Origin: an uncultured Eubacteriales bacterium
Lineage (GTDB): Bacteria > Bacillota > Clostridia > Peptostreptococcales > Anaerovoracaceae
Assembly: GCA_902774265.1 (NCBI GenBank)
Contig: CACYHR010000024.1
Coordinates: forward strand, 1,921-48,252
Direction: 5' to 3'
Length of the DNA stretch: 46,332 bases
Below are positions 26,372 to 34,940 of the stretch, one piece after another. The position numbers were made by a program, and so were the translations under genes. Each line of letters starts with the position of its first letter. The stretch's first letter is position 1. A model generated the notes under the pieces. It was not told the DNA's origin. It saw only the letters and a program-made list of their open reading frames with translations, and searched no databases.

Positions 26372-27841
26372 CTACACTTCATCAGGATGCCGGAAAAAGC
26401 GGGAGAACAGTATAAAGAATGTACTGAGCTCGAGTCTGCCGGCTATCATGACCATTGAGAGTATAAACTGGTTGAATCCGTTATAAAAACTGAAATTGCA
26501 GGTCGGTCCGACCAGATCAAGGCCCGGTCCGACATTGCTGATGCATGTCAGCACTGCTGTAAAATTGGTGATAAGGTTGCCCTGACCGGTGACCGATATG
26601 AGGAAGGTCCCGCTTATCAGGGTAATAAGATACATGCTGACAAAACCTATGATAAATATAACCGTATCAGGAAGCAGCTTGCGTCCGTCAAGGGCAACGT
26701 CATTTACTATTGTATCGTGAAGCTTGATCCTGATCTCGCGCTTGATCATCTTGAGCAGGACCAGTACGCGGACCATCTTGATACCGCCTGCCGTGGATGA
26801 ACTCGATGCACCTGTGATCATGACCAGAAGCAGTACCATCTGACAGAATGCAGGCCATATATCGTAATCCGCGGTAGCATATCCGGTAGTCGAAATGATC
26901 GTAGTGACCTGAAAAGCCGAATCCCTGAACGCTTCTCTGAAATTATTATAGGTACCCTGATGCATGAGGCTTGCGGTTATGGCAACAGTCGCAATCACTA
27001 CGATCGATGCATATAATCTGAATTCTTCATTTTTGAGAGCTTTGAGCGGATGCCCGTAAGCAGCAACAAAAAAGAGTTCAAAATTGGTTCCGGCAATGAA
27101 CATGAACAGTGTGATGACCCACGATATATAATTGCTGTGAAAATGAGCGATGCTGTCATTATATGTGGAGAATCCGCCCGTAGCCATAGTTGTGAAAGCA
27201 TGATTTGATGCATCATAAATGCTCATTCCGCCTGCCAAAAGCAGCAGCATCAGCGTTCCGGTAAAGATCAGATATAATACATACAGCCTCTGAGCTGTTC
27301 CGGTAAATCTTGATGTAAGCTTTGTTACGGTAGGTCCCGGCGTCTCTGCGCTTGCTATATTGCGCGCTTTTATACCGAATCTCGGCATAAGAGCCACAAA
27401 AAGAACTATTATACCCATGCCGCCGAGCCATTGCGTCAGTGAGCGCCACATCAGGATGGAGCGGGGCAGGATCTCTATATCATTTATTACCGTAGAGCCT
27501 GTAGTAGTAAAGCCCGAGCATGTCTCGAAAAAAGCGCCGAAGAAATTCGGAATGCTGCCTGTCAGAATGTATGGTATGCAGCCTACAGCAGATGCCAGCA
27601 GCCAGGATATAGTAACGATGAAATAGCTGTCGCGCGGTTTCAGGCTGATATCGTCGATATTGGCTTTGTAGAAAAACCGTATGGCAGCGCCGGGCAACAC
27701 ACAGAGTATGATTGTAAGACAAAAAGCCCTGACAGACGAATTCTCGCCATAAATCAGAGCAACAATAAGGGGGAGTACCATGAATGCTCCCAGCAGCATC
27801 ATAAATTGTCCGAAGAAATTAATAATACGGCGTGCGGCCAT
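26372..27841 (-). CDS. trkH: TrkH/KtrB-type potassium uptake channel subunit (first copy)
   Basis: 489 residues, same four-unit plan. Its filter loops read SGFTTTGSTVIND, FTTMATGGFSTYN, IISTTGYATADYD and CISNVGPGLDL. It starts 5 bases after the trkA stop, in a tight operon trkA-trkH-trkH. In related systems TrkA binds nucleotide and gates TrkH; one TrkA would here serve two channels, or the two could form a heterodimer, since these proteins work as dimers (inference). Confidence 0.93.
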   Translation of the reverse strand: MAARRIINFFGQFMMLLGAFMVLPLIVALIYGENSSVRAFCLTIILCVLPGAAIRFFYKANIDDISLKPRDSYFIVTISWLLASAVGCIPYILTGSIPNFFGAFFETCSGFTTTGSTVINDIEILPRSILMWRSLTQWLGGMGIIVLFVALMPRFGIKARNIASAETPGPTVTKLTSRFTGTAQRLYVLYLIFTGTLMLLLLAGGMSIYDASNHAFTTMATGGFSTYNDSIAHFHSNYISWVITLFMFIAGTNFELFFVAAYGHPLKALKNEEFRLYASIVVIATVAITASLMHQGTYNNFREAFRDSAFQVTTIISTTGYATADYDIWPAFCQMVLLLVMITGASSSSTAGGIKMVRVLVLLKMIKREIRIKLHDTIVNDVALDGRKLLPDTVIFIIGFVSMYLITLISGTFLISVTGQGNLITNFTAVLTCISNVGPGLDLVGPTCNFSFYNGFNQFILSMVMIAGRLELSTFFILFSRFFRHPDEV

Positions 27842-27846
27842 TTTTT

Positions 27847-29214
27847 CTATCGCCTGATGCTGATTCGAGCAGCAGGTCTTAAAAGCTTTTCAACGTATCC
27901 GATATCCGAGACCAGACAAACGATTATGACACGGTCTCCGTCCTTGATAACTGTATTACCGTCAGGGATGATAGTCTCAAGGCCTCTTCTTATAGCAGCG
28001 ATGATTATATGATCAGGCAGATCAAGCTCCCTGAGAGGGATATTGATCATGGTCATCCTGTCTGAAGCATAAATCTCTATTAACTCAGCCTGACCCTGAA
28101 GCAGTACTGATGAAAGTACACGCTTCGATCCCCTTATGGCTCTCAGGATCGCGCTTGCTGAGATATCCAGCGGATTGAGAACGATATCTATACCGAGCTT
28201 GGAGATAAGATCCTTGTAGCTCTCGTGGCTGACCTTGGAAATGACATCCTCGACACCATGGTTCTTTGCAGTCAGAGCCAGCAGCAGGTTCTCCTCATCG
28301 TATCCGGTGCAGGTTACGAATGCATCCATGTTGTCCAGATCCTCTTCCTCAAGAAGATCGATATTAGCTCCGTCTCCGTTGAGCACCATGACATTTCTCA
28401 GTTTGTTGGTGAGATAATGGCAGCGCTGGCGGTCACGCTCGACGATCTTGACATGAGAACCGTATTCGGACAGCCTTCTTGCCAGATAGTATCCGGTCTT
28501 TCCGCCGCCGATGATCATGACCCTGCGGGCGTCCGTGTGACGTGATTTGGAGTGGACTTTTTTTGCAAGCCTGAATACTTCCTGCTTTTCACCTATCAGA
28601 TAAACAAGGTCGTTCTGTTCAATGATATCCGGACCGTGAGGAATAAGCATCTTGCCGTTTCGGGACAAGCCGATCACCAGGAATTCCGGCATGATCGAAC
28701 GGAAATCGATAAGACTCTTTCCGATGATCTGAGGGAGCTTTGTAGCTTCAAACTCGATAAGAGCTATGCGGTCAAATGTATAAATGCCGTTGCTCAATGT
28801 GTATTTTTCAATGAGGTAGCGGTAGATCTCGCCTGTAATAAGAAGGTCCGGGTTAACGAGCATATCGATATTGTAATGCTCGCGTATGAATTCGAGCTGG
28901 TTCATATGCTCGGGATCCCTGACTCTCGCAGCCGCATATTTGCAGCCGAGTATCTTGGCAAATGATGCCGCCAGAATATTGGTGTCATCAGATGTGGTCG
29001 CACTGAAGAGAAAATCGACATTTGCGACATCGATCTCACGCAGCAGTTCTACGGTCTTCGCATCGCCTGTCACAGTCATGACATCATACTGCTGAGCAAT
29101 ACGGTTCAGTTTCTCATCATCTGAATCTACCAGTGTTATATCGTAGTCACCGTCCAGCAGAGCCTCAACAAGTCTGAGGCCGAGCTTACCGGCACCGAGA
29201 ATAGCGATCCTCAT
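27847..29214 (-). CDS. trkA: Trk potassium transport regulator, NAD-binding
   Basis: 455 residues: two tandem RCK units, each a Rossmann domain plus a TrkA-C domain. The two nucleotide loops are AILGAGKLGLRL (residues 3-14) and MIIGGGKTGYYLA (about 232-244). TrkA-C regions end near FRLAKK and KDGDRVIIV. Cytosolic ring-forming regulator of TrkH. ATG 29214 follows GGAGGAT. It is the first gene of the operon, behind a well-formed promoter. Confidence 0.95.
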   Translation of the reverse strand: MRIAILGAGKLGLRLVEALLDGDYDITLVDSDDEKLNRIAQQYDVMTVTGDAKTVELLREIDVANVDFLFSATTSDDTNILAASFAKILGCKYAAARVRDPEHMNQLEFIREHYNIDMLVNPDLLITGEIYRYLIEKYTLSNGIYTFDRIALIEFEATKLPQIIGKSLIDFRSIMPEFLVIGLSRNGKMLIPHGPDIIEQNDLVYLIGEKQEVFRLAKKVHSKSRHTDARRVMIIGGGKTGYYLARRLSEYGSHVKIVERDRQRCHYLTNKLRNVMVLNGDGANIDLLEEEDLDNMDAFVTCTGYDEENLLLALTAKNHGVEDVISKVSHESYKDLISKLGIDIVLNPLDISASAILRAIRGSKRVLSSVLLQGQAELIEIYASDRMTMINIPLRELDLPDHIIIAAIRRGLETIIPDGNTVIKDGDRVIIVCLVSDIGYVEKLLRPAARISIRR

Positions 29215-29257
29215 AGATCATCCTCCAAAAAAATTTCCCCAGATAATACAACAAGCT

Positions 29258-29286
29258 ATTATAGCCCTGTTAATGGCTGATTGCAA
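29258..29286 (-). promoter_or_regulatory. Promoter of the trkA-trkH-trkH operon
   Basis: On the minus strand TTGCAA (29286-29281), 17 bases, then TATAAT (29263-29258), a good sigma-A promoter about 45 bases upstream of trkA. Confidence 0.75.
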
Positions 29287-29368
29287 TGATTTAGGCAATA
29301 AAAACAGCTGCTTCCTACAGCGGCTGCCTTGAAATGAGGAATACTCACATACGATGCGTCTCTGTGTA

Positions 29369-30052
29369 TCACTCTTGGCTGTCCGGCCACACAAATTCGG
29401 CGCTGCCGGCCTCCCCGCCGTCAATAAGAAGATTTTGCCCGGTCATGAACCTGTTTGTGACCGCGACGAAATAGATCCATTCCGCGATCTCGACAGGTTC
29501 TGCCCAGCGCTTGAGCGGCGTCAGCTCCATTATCCTGTTCCACATCTTTTCATCATCCATAACACAGCGGTTAAGCTCTGTCCGCACTCCGCCCGGATCT
29601 ATGCTGTTGCAGATCGCACGCGGCGCCAGCCTGAGCGCAACATTCTTTGTATATGCCAGGATGCCGCCTTTACTGGCAGCATAGTATGGAAATTCAGAAC
29701 CTGTATGCCCGCTGGCGGATCCTATCATCACAACGGACCGGATACTGTCATTCTGTATCGCAAATCTTTCGGTCACATTGACAGTACCTTTAAGATTTAT
29801 TTCTATGTCGCGCTCCGGATCGCTTAAATTCTGTGTTCCGGCGCAGTTAATGAGAACTTCGGGAACAACATCCGCGGGAAATGTAGATGTATCCGTCACA
29901 TCCGAAATGTGATGAATGTATCCTTCTCTGTCTGCAAGAGATGCAGGTACTGCGGAAATGTCCATGCCGTGCACCTCATGGCCTCTGTCCAGAAAGTATT
30001 CTGCTGTAACGCTGCCGATCCCGCCGGCAGCTCCTGTAATTAGAATTTTCAT
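29369..30052 (-). CDS. Short-chain dehydrogenase/reductase
   Basis: 227 residues. The NAD(P) loop TGAAGGIG (6-13), the NCAGT segment (about 69-73), the catalytic Ser in MIGSASG and the YxxxK pair in YYAASKGG (about 123-130) are all in place, and GVRTELN follows as expected for classic SDRs. The substrate is not predictable. It lies 27 bases after the VUT transporter gene on the same strand and is likely co-transcribed. No clear ribosome site precedes ATG 30052. Confidence 0.88.
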   Translation of the reverse strand: MKILITGAAGGIGSVTAEYFLDRGHEVHGMDISAVPASLADREGYIHHISDVTDTSTFPADVVPEVLINCAGTQNLSDPERDIEINLKGTVNVTERFAIQNDSIRSVVMIGSASGHTGSEFPYYAASKGGILAYTKNVALRLAPRAICNSIDPGGVRTELNRCVMDDEKMWNRIMELTPLKRWAEPVEIAEWIYFVAVTNRFMTGQNLLIDGGEAGSAEFVWPDSQE

Positions 30053-30079
30053 TTTTGATCAATTTCTGATTATCGGTGC

Positions 30080-30805
30080 TTATTGATGCGCAAACTGCAG
30101 ATATTGCGAGCCGACATTTTCGCTTTCCCATCTTTCACTGACCCTGTAGCCGATAGGGCTGAACAGCACCTCGCAGAGAAGTTCTGCGATGGCTCCCGTA
30201 ATCGAGCAGATGAGCACCTGTGCAGCAGTCCATCCGAAGAAATGGTAGGATACTATCAGCGCGAAGGTCAGATTGTCCACAAACTGGGCGATGCCGGTCG
30301 AGATGAAAGAACGGGCGGCAAATGCTTTGTAGCCTTTTGTCCTGAGTCTTTTAGCTACGGCCTGATTTATAAACGAATTGGTAATCGCAGCAGCGACCAT
30401 TGCAGTACTGCTTCCGAATACGACAAACCAGCTGCCGCCGAACGTAGCATTGAGAGCATCATTTACTTCCGTCATTCCTGTGGAATAGTACTCGCCCCAC
30501 ATTCCCGGAGCAAAAGAGATCAGCTTGAATATTATACAGACCGCGAGATTGATGACCATGGCCAGTATCGATATCTTGGCGGCCGGCTTAGGTCCGAACC
30601 TCTTGCAAATCATATCCATGCAGAGGAAACTGACCCAGCTGAGGAGGAATCCGCAGTCAAGCGCAAAATACCTGACCGATATGAATTCCTTATTGGCAAG
30701 AAGGTTCATCAGTATTACACTGATAACGAAAAACGTGACAACAAGGCTCGGGACATTCCGCAGCAAAATGCGGTAGTCTTCGAGCTCCCTTTTAATAAGA
30801 CTCAT
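30080..30805 (-). CDS. VUT family transporter (YhhQ-like, queuosine-precursor type)
   Basis: 241 residues with about six membrane helices. The pattern of a polar N-terminus, CDMICKRFGPK after the third helix, and the late FVDNLTFALIVSYHFFGW block fits PF02592 (vitamin uptake/YhhQ), whose studied members import queuosine precursors. AAAGGAGT precedes ATG 30805. Its transcript has an approximately 200-base structured leader and a strong promoter. Queuosine salvage is the likely but unproven role, since no tRNA-modifying gene is next to it. Confidence 0.82.
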   Translation of the reverse strand: MSLIKRELEDYRILLRNVPSLVVTFFVISVILMNLLANKEFISVRYFALDCGFLLSWVSFLCMDMICKRFGPKPAAKISILAMVINLAVCIIFKLISFAPGMWGEYYSTGMTEVNDALNATFGGSWFVVFGSSTAMVAAAITNSFINQAVAKRLRTKGYKAFAARSFISTGIAQFVDNLTFALIVSYHFFGWTAAQVLICSITGAIAELLCEVLFSPIGYRVSERWESENVGSQYLQFAHQ

Positions 30806-31016
30806 TTGATTGTACTCCTTTGGTTTTGATCTTTAGCGAGCAGGATATCGGACCCGAACTGCTCGTGCCTGTATTTGGCATAATATTCCGGGAGGACATT
30901 CCCCCGGAATATTAGGTAAATAGTGTGACAGTGAATAATTGTCCCGTAACACTTCATGCATGCGACGGGGTGTATAGCGGACTGCGGTCCGCCTGCTGAT
31001 GCCGCATGCGCAACAG
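30806..31016 (-). ncRNA. Structured 5' leader of the VUT transporter gene (unassigned)
   Basis: Three separate foldings are seen in about 200 bases: a closing stem GCATGCG/CGCATGC (31003-31009 with 30958-30964) holding a hairpin GCGGAC-CGCA-GTCCGC (30977-30992); a perfect 12-bp hairpin TAATATTCCGGG/CCCGGAATATTA (30881-30914); and CGAGCAG/CTGCTCG (30837-30843 with 30859-30865) close to the ribosome site. No U-run follows the 12-bp hairpin. It does not match the preQ1 riboswitch patterns I remember, so it is only a candidate regulatory RNA. Confidence 0.5.
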
Positions 31017-31045
31017 ATTCTACCACATCACCGCCTGGCAGTCAA
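31017..31045 (-). promoter_or_regulatory. Promoter of the VUT transporter transcript
   Basis: On the minus strand TTGACT (31045-31040), 17 bases, then TAGAAT (31022-31017). It places the start about 205 bases upstream of the coding region. Confidence 0.75.
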
Positions 31046-31197
31046 AATATTATTAGCAGAATTCAAAAGCTTATCCGCGGTGTTAATAGTTATAAGACTT
31101 TGGTTGCAGCTCAGTAAACCAGTAACAATTCTCAGAGCGGCCTGCATCATAGTATATAGCGAAATAGTGCATAAAGCGAAATAGTCTGCCTGTCGTT

Positions 31198-31947
31198 TTA
31201 TTTGTAATCCCTGTGATGAAGGTCAACCACCTTGCCTATTATCCTGACCGGCAGATCTCTGATGGATATATTGCTGAAAAAAGCAGGACCCGGATTCCTG
31301 GTCGGAGAATTGAGTATTATGCCTTCATTTATATGTAAAAGTATGGCGCAGACAGCAGCATCCTGACCGATGCATGCGATCACACTGTCTCCTTCCGACG
31401 CATCATCCTGTCTGTGAACGATAACAATGTCTCCGCTGTATAATTCGGGAGCCATATTATTATCCGGAACTGTAAAGGCAAAAAATTCATTCGGATGCTC
31501 ATATCTGTCCGGGAGAACAATATAGTCATATTTATCCGGATCGTAATCAGGATCCGGTTGACAGATAAATGAATCATTGCGTATCTCTTCGGATTTATAG
31601 ACACGAATATATCTTTTCCTGTCACTCCTGATTCCGGACAGCTTGCCATAGGATATGCCGTCTGTTTGTATGTGCTCAGAATCAGAATATGAATCAGTAT
31701 CTGAATCAGTATCTGAATCTGAATCAGGTCGGTTACCTGCTGCATATCCAAAAAGAATACTGATATCTTTTCCGGTTGCCTCTGACATTTTCTTAAGCGA
31801 ATCGGTACTTGGAGTGCATTCTCCGTTTCTCCATTTTGAAAGAAGCCCGCTTGAAATGCCGGTGAAACGTGAGAATTCTCTGTCCGATTTAATACCGAGT
31901 TCCCGTTTGCATGCGTCTATCCAATCTGTGATGACCAAATAATTCAC
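31198..31947 (-). CDS. XRE-type regulator with degenerate S24 (LexA/CI-like) domain
   Basis: 249 residues. The N-terminal helix-turn-helix is seen in REFSRFTGISSGLLSKWRNGECTPS (about 23-47, cut here by position). A linker rich in Asp/Ser/Thr (75-91) is encoded by near-12-bp DNA repeats. The C-terminal part has the S24 fold pattern VPDNNMAPELYSGDIVIV, but the catalytic Ser is Asn164 and the expected Lys is Cys200, so self-cleavage is not possible. The frame begins with GTG 31947; TTG 31938 fits the GAGGTG site better. Candidate operators lie just upstream. It may sense a signal other than RecA. Confidence 0.82.
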   Translation of the reverse strand: MNYLVITDWIDACKRELGIKSDREFSRFTGISSGLLSKWRNGECTPSTDSLKKMSEATGKDISILFGYAAGNRPDSDSDTDSDTDSYSDSEHIQTDGISYGKLSGIRSDRKRYIRVYKSEEIRNDSFICQPDPDYDPDKYDYIVLPDRYEHPNEFFAFTVPDNNMAPELYSGDIVIVHRQDDASEGDSVIACIGQDAAVCAILLHINEGIILNSPTRNPGPAFFSNISIRDLPVRIIGKVVDLHHRDYK

Positions 31948-31971
31948 CTCTTCTAATTGTATACAGCATTA

Positions 31972-32039
31972 TGATGAATGAATTCATCAACTTCAGTTGA
32001 CTAAACGCAGTTTTGTATATAAAATCATCAAATAGATGA
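31972..32039 (-). promoter_or_regulatory. Palindromic operator candidates upstream of the XRE gene
   Basis: TGATGAATG-AATTCATCA (31972-31989) is palindromic in 8 of 9 pairs, and TCATC-AAATA-GATGA (32025-32039) is a second, related palindrome. Both share the TCATC half and lie within 100 bases of the start, as expected for autoregulation (inference). Confidence 0.5.
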
Positions 32040-32204
32040 ACGGATTCAGCGTATACACCCCTGAAGTCGTTGTTTTCATTGTCATAATTAAGTGTCGCAG
32101 CTCAATTCTGACATAAACATCGTGCTTTTTCAACATTACGCTGAATTTGTTCATTTTTTTGTTGCTTTTCTGATCGTGCAAATCAGCAAGCGGCAGGCGT
32201 ACGG

Positions 32205-32385
32205 GGTACGAAACTTCCGTCCGAAACGTGAAAAATCGCAAAAAAGGACGGAAGTCGGCATGCATACGGGGTACGAAACTTCCGTCCGAAACGTGAAAAA
32301 ACGCAAAAAAGGCGTAAGTCAGCAGGCCGATAAGGTACGAAACTTCCGCCCCAAACGCCGCTAACCGGCCTCCGGGACGGAAGTC
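32205..32385 (+). repeat. Three 64-65-bp tandem repeats, each a 10-bp hairpin
   Basis: Units start with GGTACGAAACTTCCG at 32205, 32270 and 32334. In unit 1 ACTTCCGTCC (32213-32222) pairs with GGACGGAAGT (32246-32255). Unit 3 keeps the stem although its loop differs, and unit 2 has lost the closing arm (GGCGTAAGTC). Frames that cross the array have no support as genes. Confidence 0.85.
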
Positions 32386-32396
32386 TGCAGCTGAAT

Positions 32397-32430
32397 AAAA
32401 AAAGAGGGACAGACATTAAGCCATCCCTCA
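32397..32430 (-). terminator. Intrinsic terminator of the PTS EIIC gene
   Basis: On the minus strand GAGGGA (32429-32424) pairs with TCCCTC (32409-32404), followed by seven T. It lies about 65 bases after the stop. Confidence 0.8.
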
Positions 32431-32492
32431 GATCCCATATACATCTTAGTCCTGTATTTCTACAAAATTTCTATAGTATTCCTACAATATTC

Positions 32493-33590
32493 CTACAATG
32501 TGAGGTCTCCGTCTTTGACCCAGCCGAGTTTGCGGCAGCCCATATTGATCAGCGGAGCAAGTATTGCAGGCAGAATGAAGCTGATCAGGATCAGACCAAG
32601 CCAGTCCATGCCTGTTATTGCTGCCTTTGCGCCGGATGTAACATCTGCAACCCAGCCGGAATATACGCCGATCTGTCCGACGAGGCCGCATGTTCCCATG
32701 CCGCTTGAAACAGGCGCGCCGTTCATCTGAAGATGGAAAAGGCATGTCGCTATAGGACCTGTAATTGCAGATGTCAGTGTCGGAGCTATCCATATGCGCG
32801 GATTTTTTACGATATTTCCCATCTGCAGCATCGAAGTTCCGATGCCCTGGGATATAAGGCCTCCCCATTTGTTTTCTTTGAATGACATTACCGCGAAACC
32901 GATCATCTGAGCACTGCAGCCGGCGACAGCAGCGCCTCCGGCAAGTCCTGTCAGACCGAGTGCTGCACAGATAGCCGCGGAGGAGATAGGCAGAGTAAGA
33001 GCCATTCCTACGATCACGGATACCAGAATTCCCATCATAAACGGTCTGAGCTCAGTTGCCCACATGATCAGAGTGCCGACTTTCATCGCGGCTGCTCCGA
33101 GTCCCGGAGCCCACCATGCCGCAAGTCCGACACCGATGCCGATAGTTACAAGAGGAGTGACCAGAATATCGACCTTTGTTTCTCCCTGAACGGCCTTGCC
33201 GAATTCCGCAGCGATTATGGAAATGATCAGAACTGCGAGAGGTCCGCCTGCACCTCCGAGCCCGTTTGCGGCAAAGCCTACGGTAGCAAGTGAGAAGAGA
33301 ACTAGAGGAGGACATTTCAGAGCATATCCTATCGCAATGGCCATCGCCGGTCCGGTCATTGCAACTGCAAGTCCGCCTACAGTATATGAAGTGGTATCAT
33401 TTACAATCCATACAGGCTCAGTGAGAAAACCGATGTGAAACTGTGTTCCCAGCGTGTTGATTATCGTTCCGATAAGCAGAGAACAGAACAGACCCTGCGC
33501 CATTGCACTGAGAGCATCGATGCCGTATCTTTTGGCGCTTATCTCGATATTTTTGCGTTCAAGAAATGATTTGATAGAACCCTTTGTCAT
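32493..33590 (-). CDS. PTS EIIC-type membrane permease (PF13303-like)
   Basis: 365 residues, about ten membrane helices with short glycine/alanine-rich loops. It matches the stand-alone EIIC_2 family (motifs KRYGIDALSAMAQGLFCSLLIGT near residue 20-42, GGLAVAM, and MNGAPVSSGMGTCGLVGQ). No EIIA or EIIB domain or gene is beside it, so the phosphate relay partner must be elsewhere, or the protein is not a true PTS member. Ribosome site AAGGAAGG precedes ATG 33590. It is divergent from mltG, sharing a 100-base control region. Confidence 0.85.
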   Translation of the reverse strand: MTKGSIKSFLERKNIEISAKRYGIDALSAMAQGLFCSLLIGTIINTLGTQFHIGFLTEPVWIVNDTTSYTVGGLAVAMTGPAMAIAIGYALKCPPLVLFSLATVGFAANGLGGAGGPLAVLIISIIAAEFGKAVQGETKVDILVTPLVTIGIGVGLAAWWAPGLGAAAMKVGTLIMWATELRPFMMGILVSVIVGMALTLPISSAAICAALGLTGLAGGAAVAGCSAQMIGFAVMSFKENKWGGLISQGIGTSMLQMGNIVKNPRIWIAPTLTSAITGPIATCLFHLQMNGAPVSSGMGTCGLVGQIGVYSGWVADVTSGAKAAITGMDWLGLILISFILPAILAPLINMGCRKLGWVKDGDLTL

Positions 33591-33642
33591 TTTGGTGTCC
33601 TTCCTTTATAATAAACATAAGAGGCGTTTTACCGCCGTGAGT

Positions 33643-33674
33643 CGCAGATACGAACACTATTGTCCATATCTGCG
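33643..33674. promoter_or_regulatory. Inverted repeat in the divergent PTS/mltG control region
   Basis: CGCAGATA (33643-33650) and TATCTGCG (33667-33674) form a perfect 8-bp inverted repeat with a 16-base spacer, between two divergent genes. It could be a regulator site. Confidence 0.4.
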
Positions 33675-33754
33675 GTAGATTATACCACAACAACATGCTG
33701 TTTCAATCAGCGCAATTCTGTCACACTGAAAAAGTATACGAAAAGAGGTCATTT

Positions 33755-34858
33755 ATGCGAAGCGATAAATATCAGGATACTGATTACTCCGCAACATACC
33801 ACAGGAAGAAAAAGAAAAAAACCGGCAAGGTACTTCTTGTCATAATCATTATTCTGCTGGTTCTGGTACTGAGCGGCGGTTATTATACGATGGGTATAAG
33901 GGCAGTTGAACCGGGCAGCACCGAAGATGTTGCCGTTACTATTCCTAACGGTACGGGCGCGTCTATGATAGTCGAGCTTCTCGATGAAGCAGGACTCGTC
34001 AAAAACAAGACCTGTGCCAAGATCAACACCAAGATTGCAAGATACAACAACCTTCAGGCAAATACGTATATATTCAATAAGGGAATGTCGTTCCCGCAGA
34101 TCATGAATGTCATCAACACCGGAGACTTCGATTACATTTCCAAAGAGTCGGTAGAGGTTGCTGACGGTGCGAGACTTCAGCAGGTCGCAGCGGCCGTTTC
34201 CGAGCATCTGCCTTATTCAGCTGATGAATTTCTCGATAAATGGTCTGATAAGGACTATCTGAATCAGCTCATTGAAAAATACTGGTTCCTCACAGATGAT
34301 ATACTGAACGAGGATGTCATGTTCCCTCTGGAAGGTTATCTGTATGCGGACACATACTATCTGACCGATAATATGACTATCGAGGGCTTCACGGAAATGT
34401 GTCTCGACAGAATGGACGGGGTGCTGACGGAGAGAAAGGATCAGATCGATGCATCAGGATTCAGCGTACATCAGTTCCTCACCCTTACATCCATAATCAC
34501 AAAGGAAGCGAGGGCAGATGACCAGGCCAAGGTTGCGGGAGTGTTCATAAACAGACTTAATGACGGAACCTCGCTGGGCAGCGATGTAACAGTCTGCTAT
34601 ATTTTCCAGGAAGACAGAGTAGATCTCAAGCAGAGCCAGCTCGACAGCGATAATCCGTACAATACACGTAAATTCGCAGGACTGCCGCCGGGGCCGATTT
34701 GTCAGGTCATAGACGGTGCAATGGATGCACTGCTCAACTATGAAAAATCGGATAACATGTTCTTCTTCGCGGATGAGAACGGAGTGGTACACTATTATAA
34801 AGATTCCGATTCCTTCTATCAGGGAATAGAAGATGAGGGACTGCTGCACGACGAATAG
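33755..34858 (+). CDS. mltG: Endolytic transglycosylase MltG (YceG-like)
   Basis: 367 residues from ATG 33755, which has AGAGGT before it (the longer frame does not). One membrane helix (about 28-48) after a basic KKKKK segment, a LysM-like part, then the YceG domain. FPLEGYLYADTY, the catalytic Glu in SIITKEARA and YNTRKFAGLPPGPIC are the family hallmarks. It cuts nascent glycan strands at the membrane. It is followed by a terminator. Confidence 0.93.
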   Translation: MRSDKYQDTDYSATYHRKKKKKTGKVLLVIIIILLVLVLSGGYYTMGIRAVEPGSTEDVAVTIPNGTGASMIVELLDEAGLVKNKTCAKINTKIARYNNLQANTYIFNKGMSFPQIMNVINTGDFDYISKESVEVADGARLQQVAAAVSEHLPYSADEFLDKWSDKDYLNQLIEKYWFLTDDILNEDVMFPLEGYLYADTYYLTDNMTIEGFTEMCLDRMDGVLTERKDQIDASGFSVHQFLTLTSIITKEARADDQAKVAGVFINRLNDGTSLGSDVTVCYIFQEDRVDLKQSQLDSDNPYNTRKFAGLPPGPICQVIDGAMDALLNYEKSDNMFFFADENGVVHYYKDSDSFYQGIEDEGLLHDE

Positions 34859-34891
34859 CATTGCAGCATAACAAACTAAATTGTAACACCT

Positions 34892-34929
34892 GTCACGGCT
34901 GTGACCCGTCAGGGTCATGCCGTGATTTT
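34892..34929 (+). terminator. Intrinsic terminator after mltG
   Basis: TCACGGC (34892-34898) pairs with GCCGTGA (34919-34925), with an inner TGACCC/GGGTCA stem, followed by TTTT. It ends 11 bases before the next gene. Confidence 0.75.
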
Positions 34930-34940
34930 GAATAAGGATT

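Noticed and set aside
32205-32385. CRISPR array
   Set aside because: Only three units of 64-65 bases with no alternation of constant repeat and unique spacer, and no cas genes.
32092-32416. Small frames across the 65-bp repeats on both strands
   Set aside because: They only translate the repeat units (FRPKR or SFVP type peptides) and have no ribosome sites.
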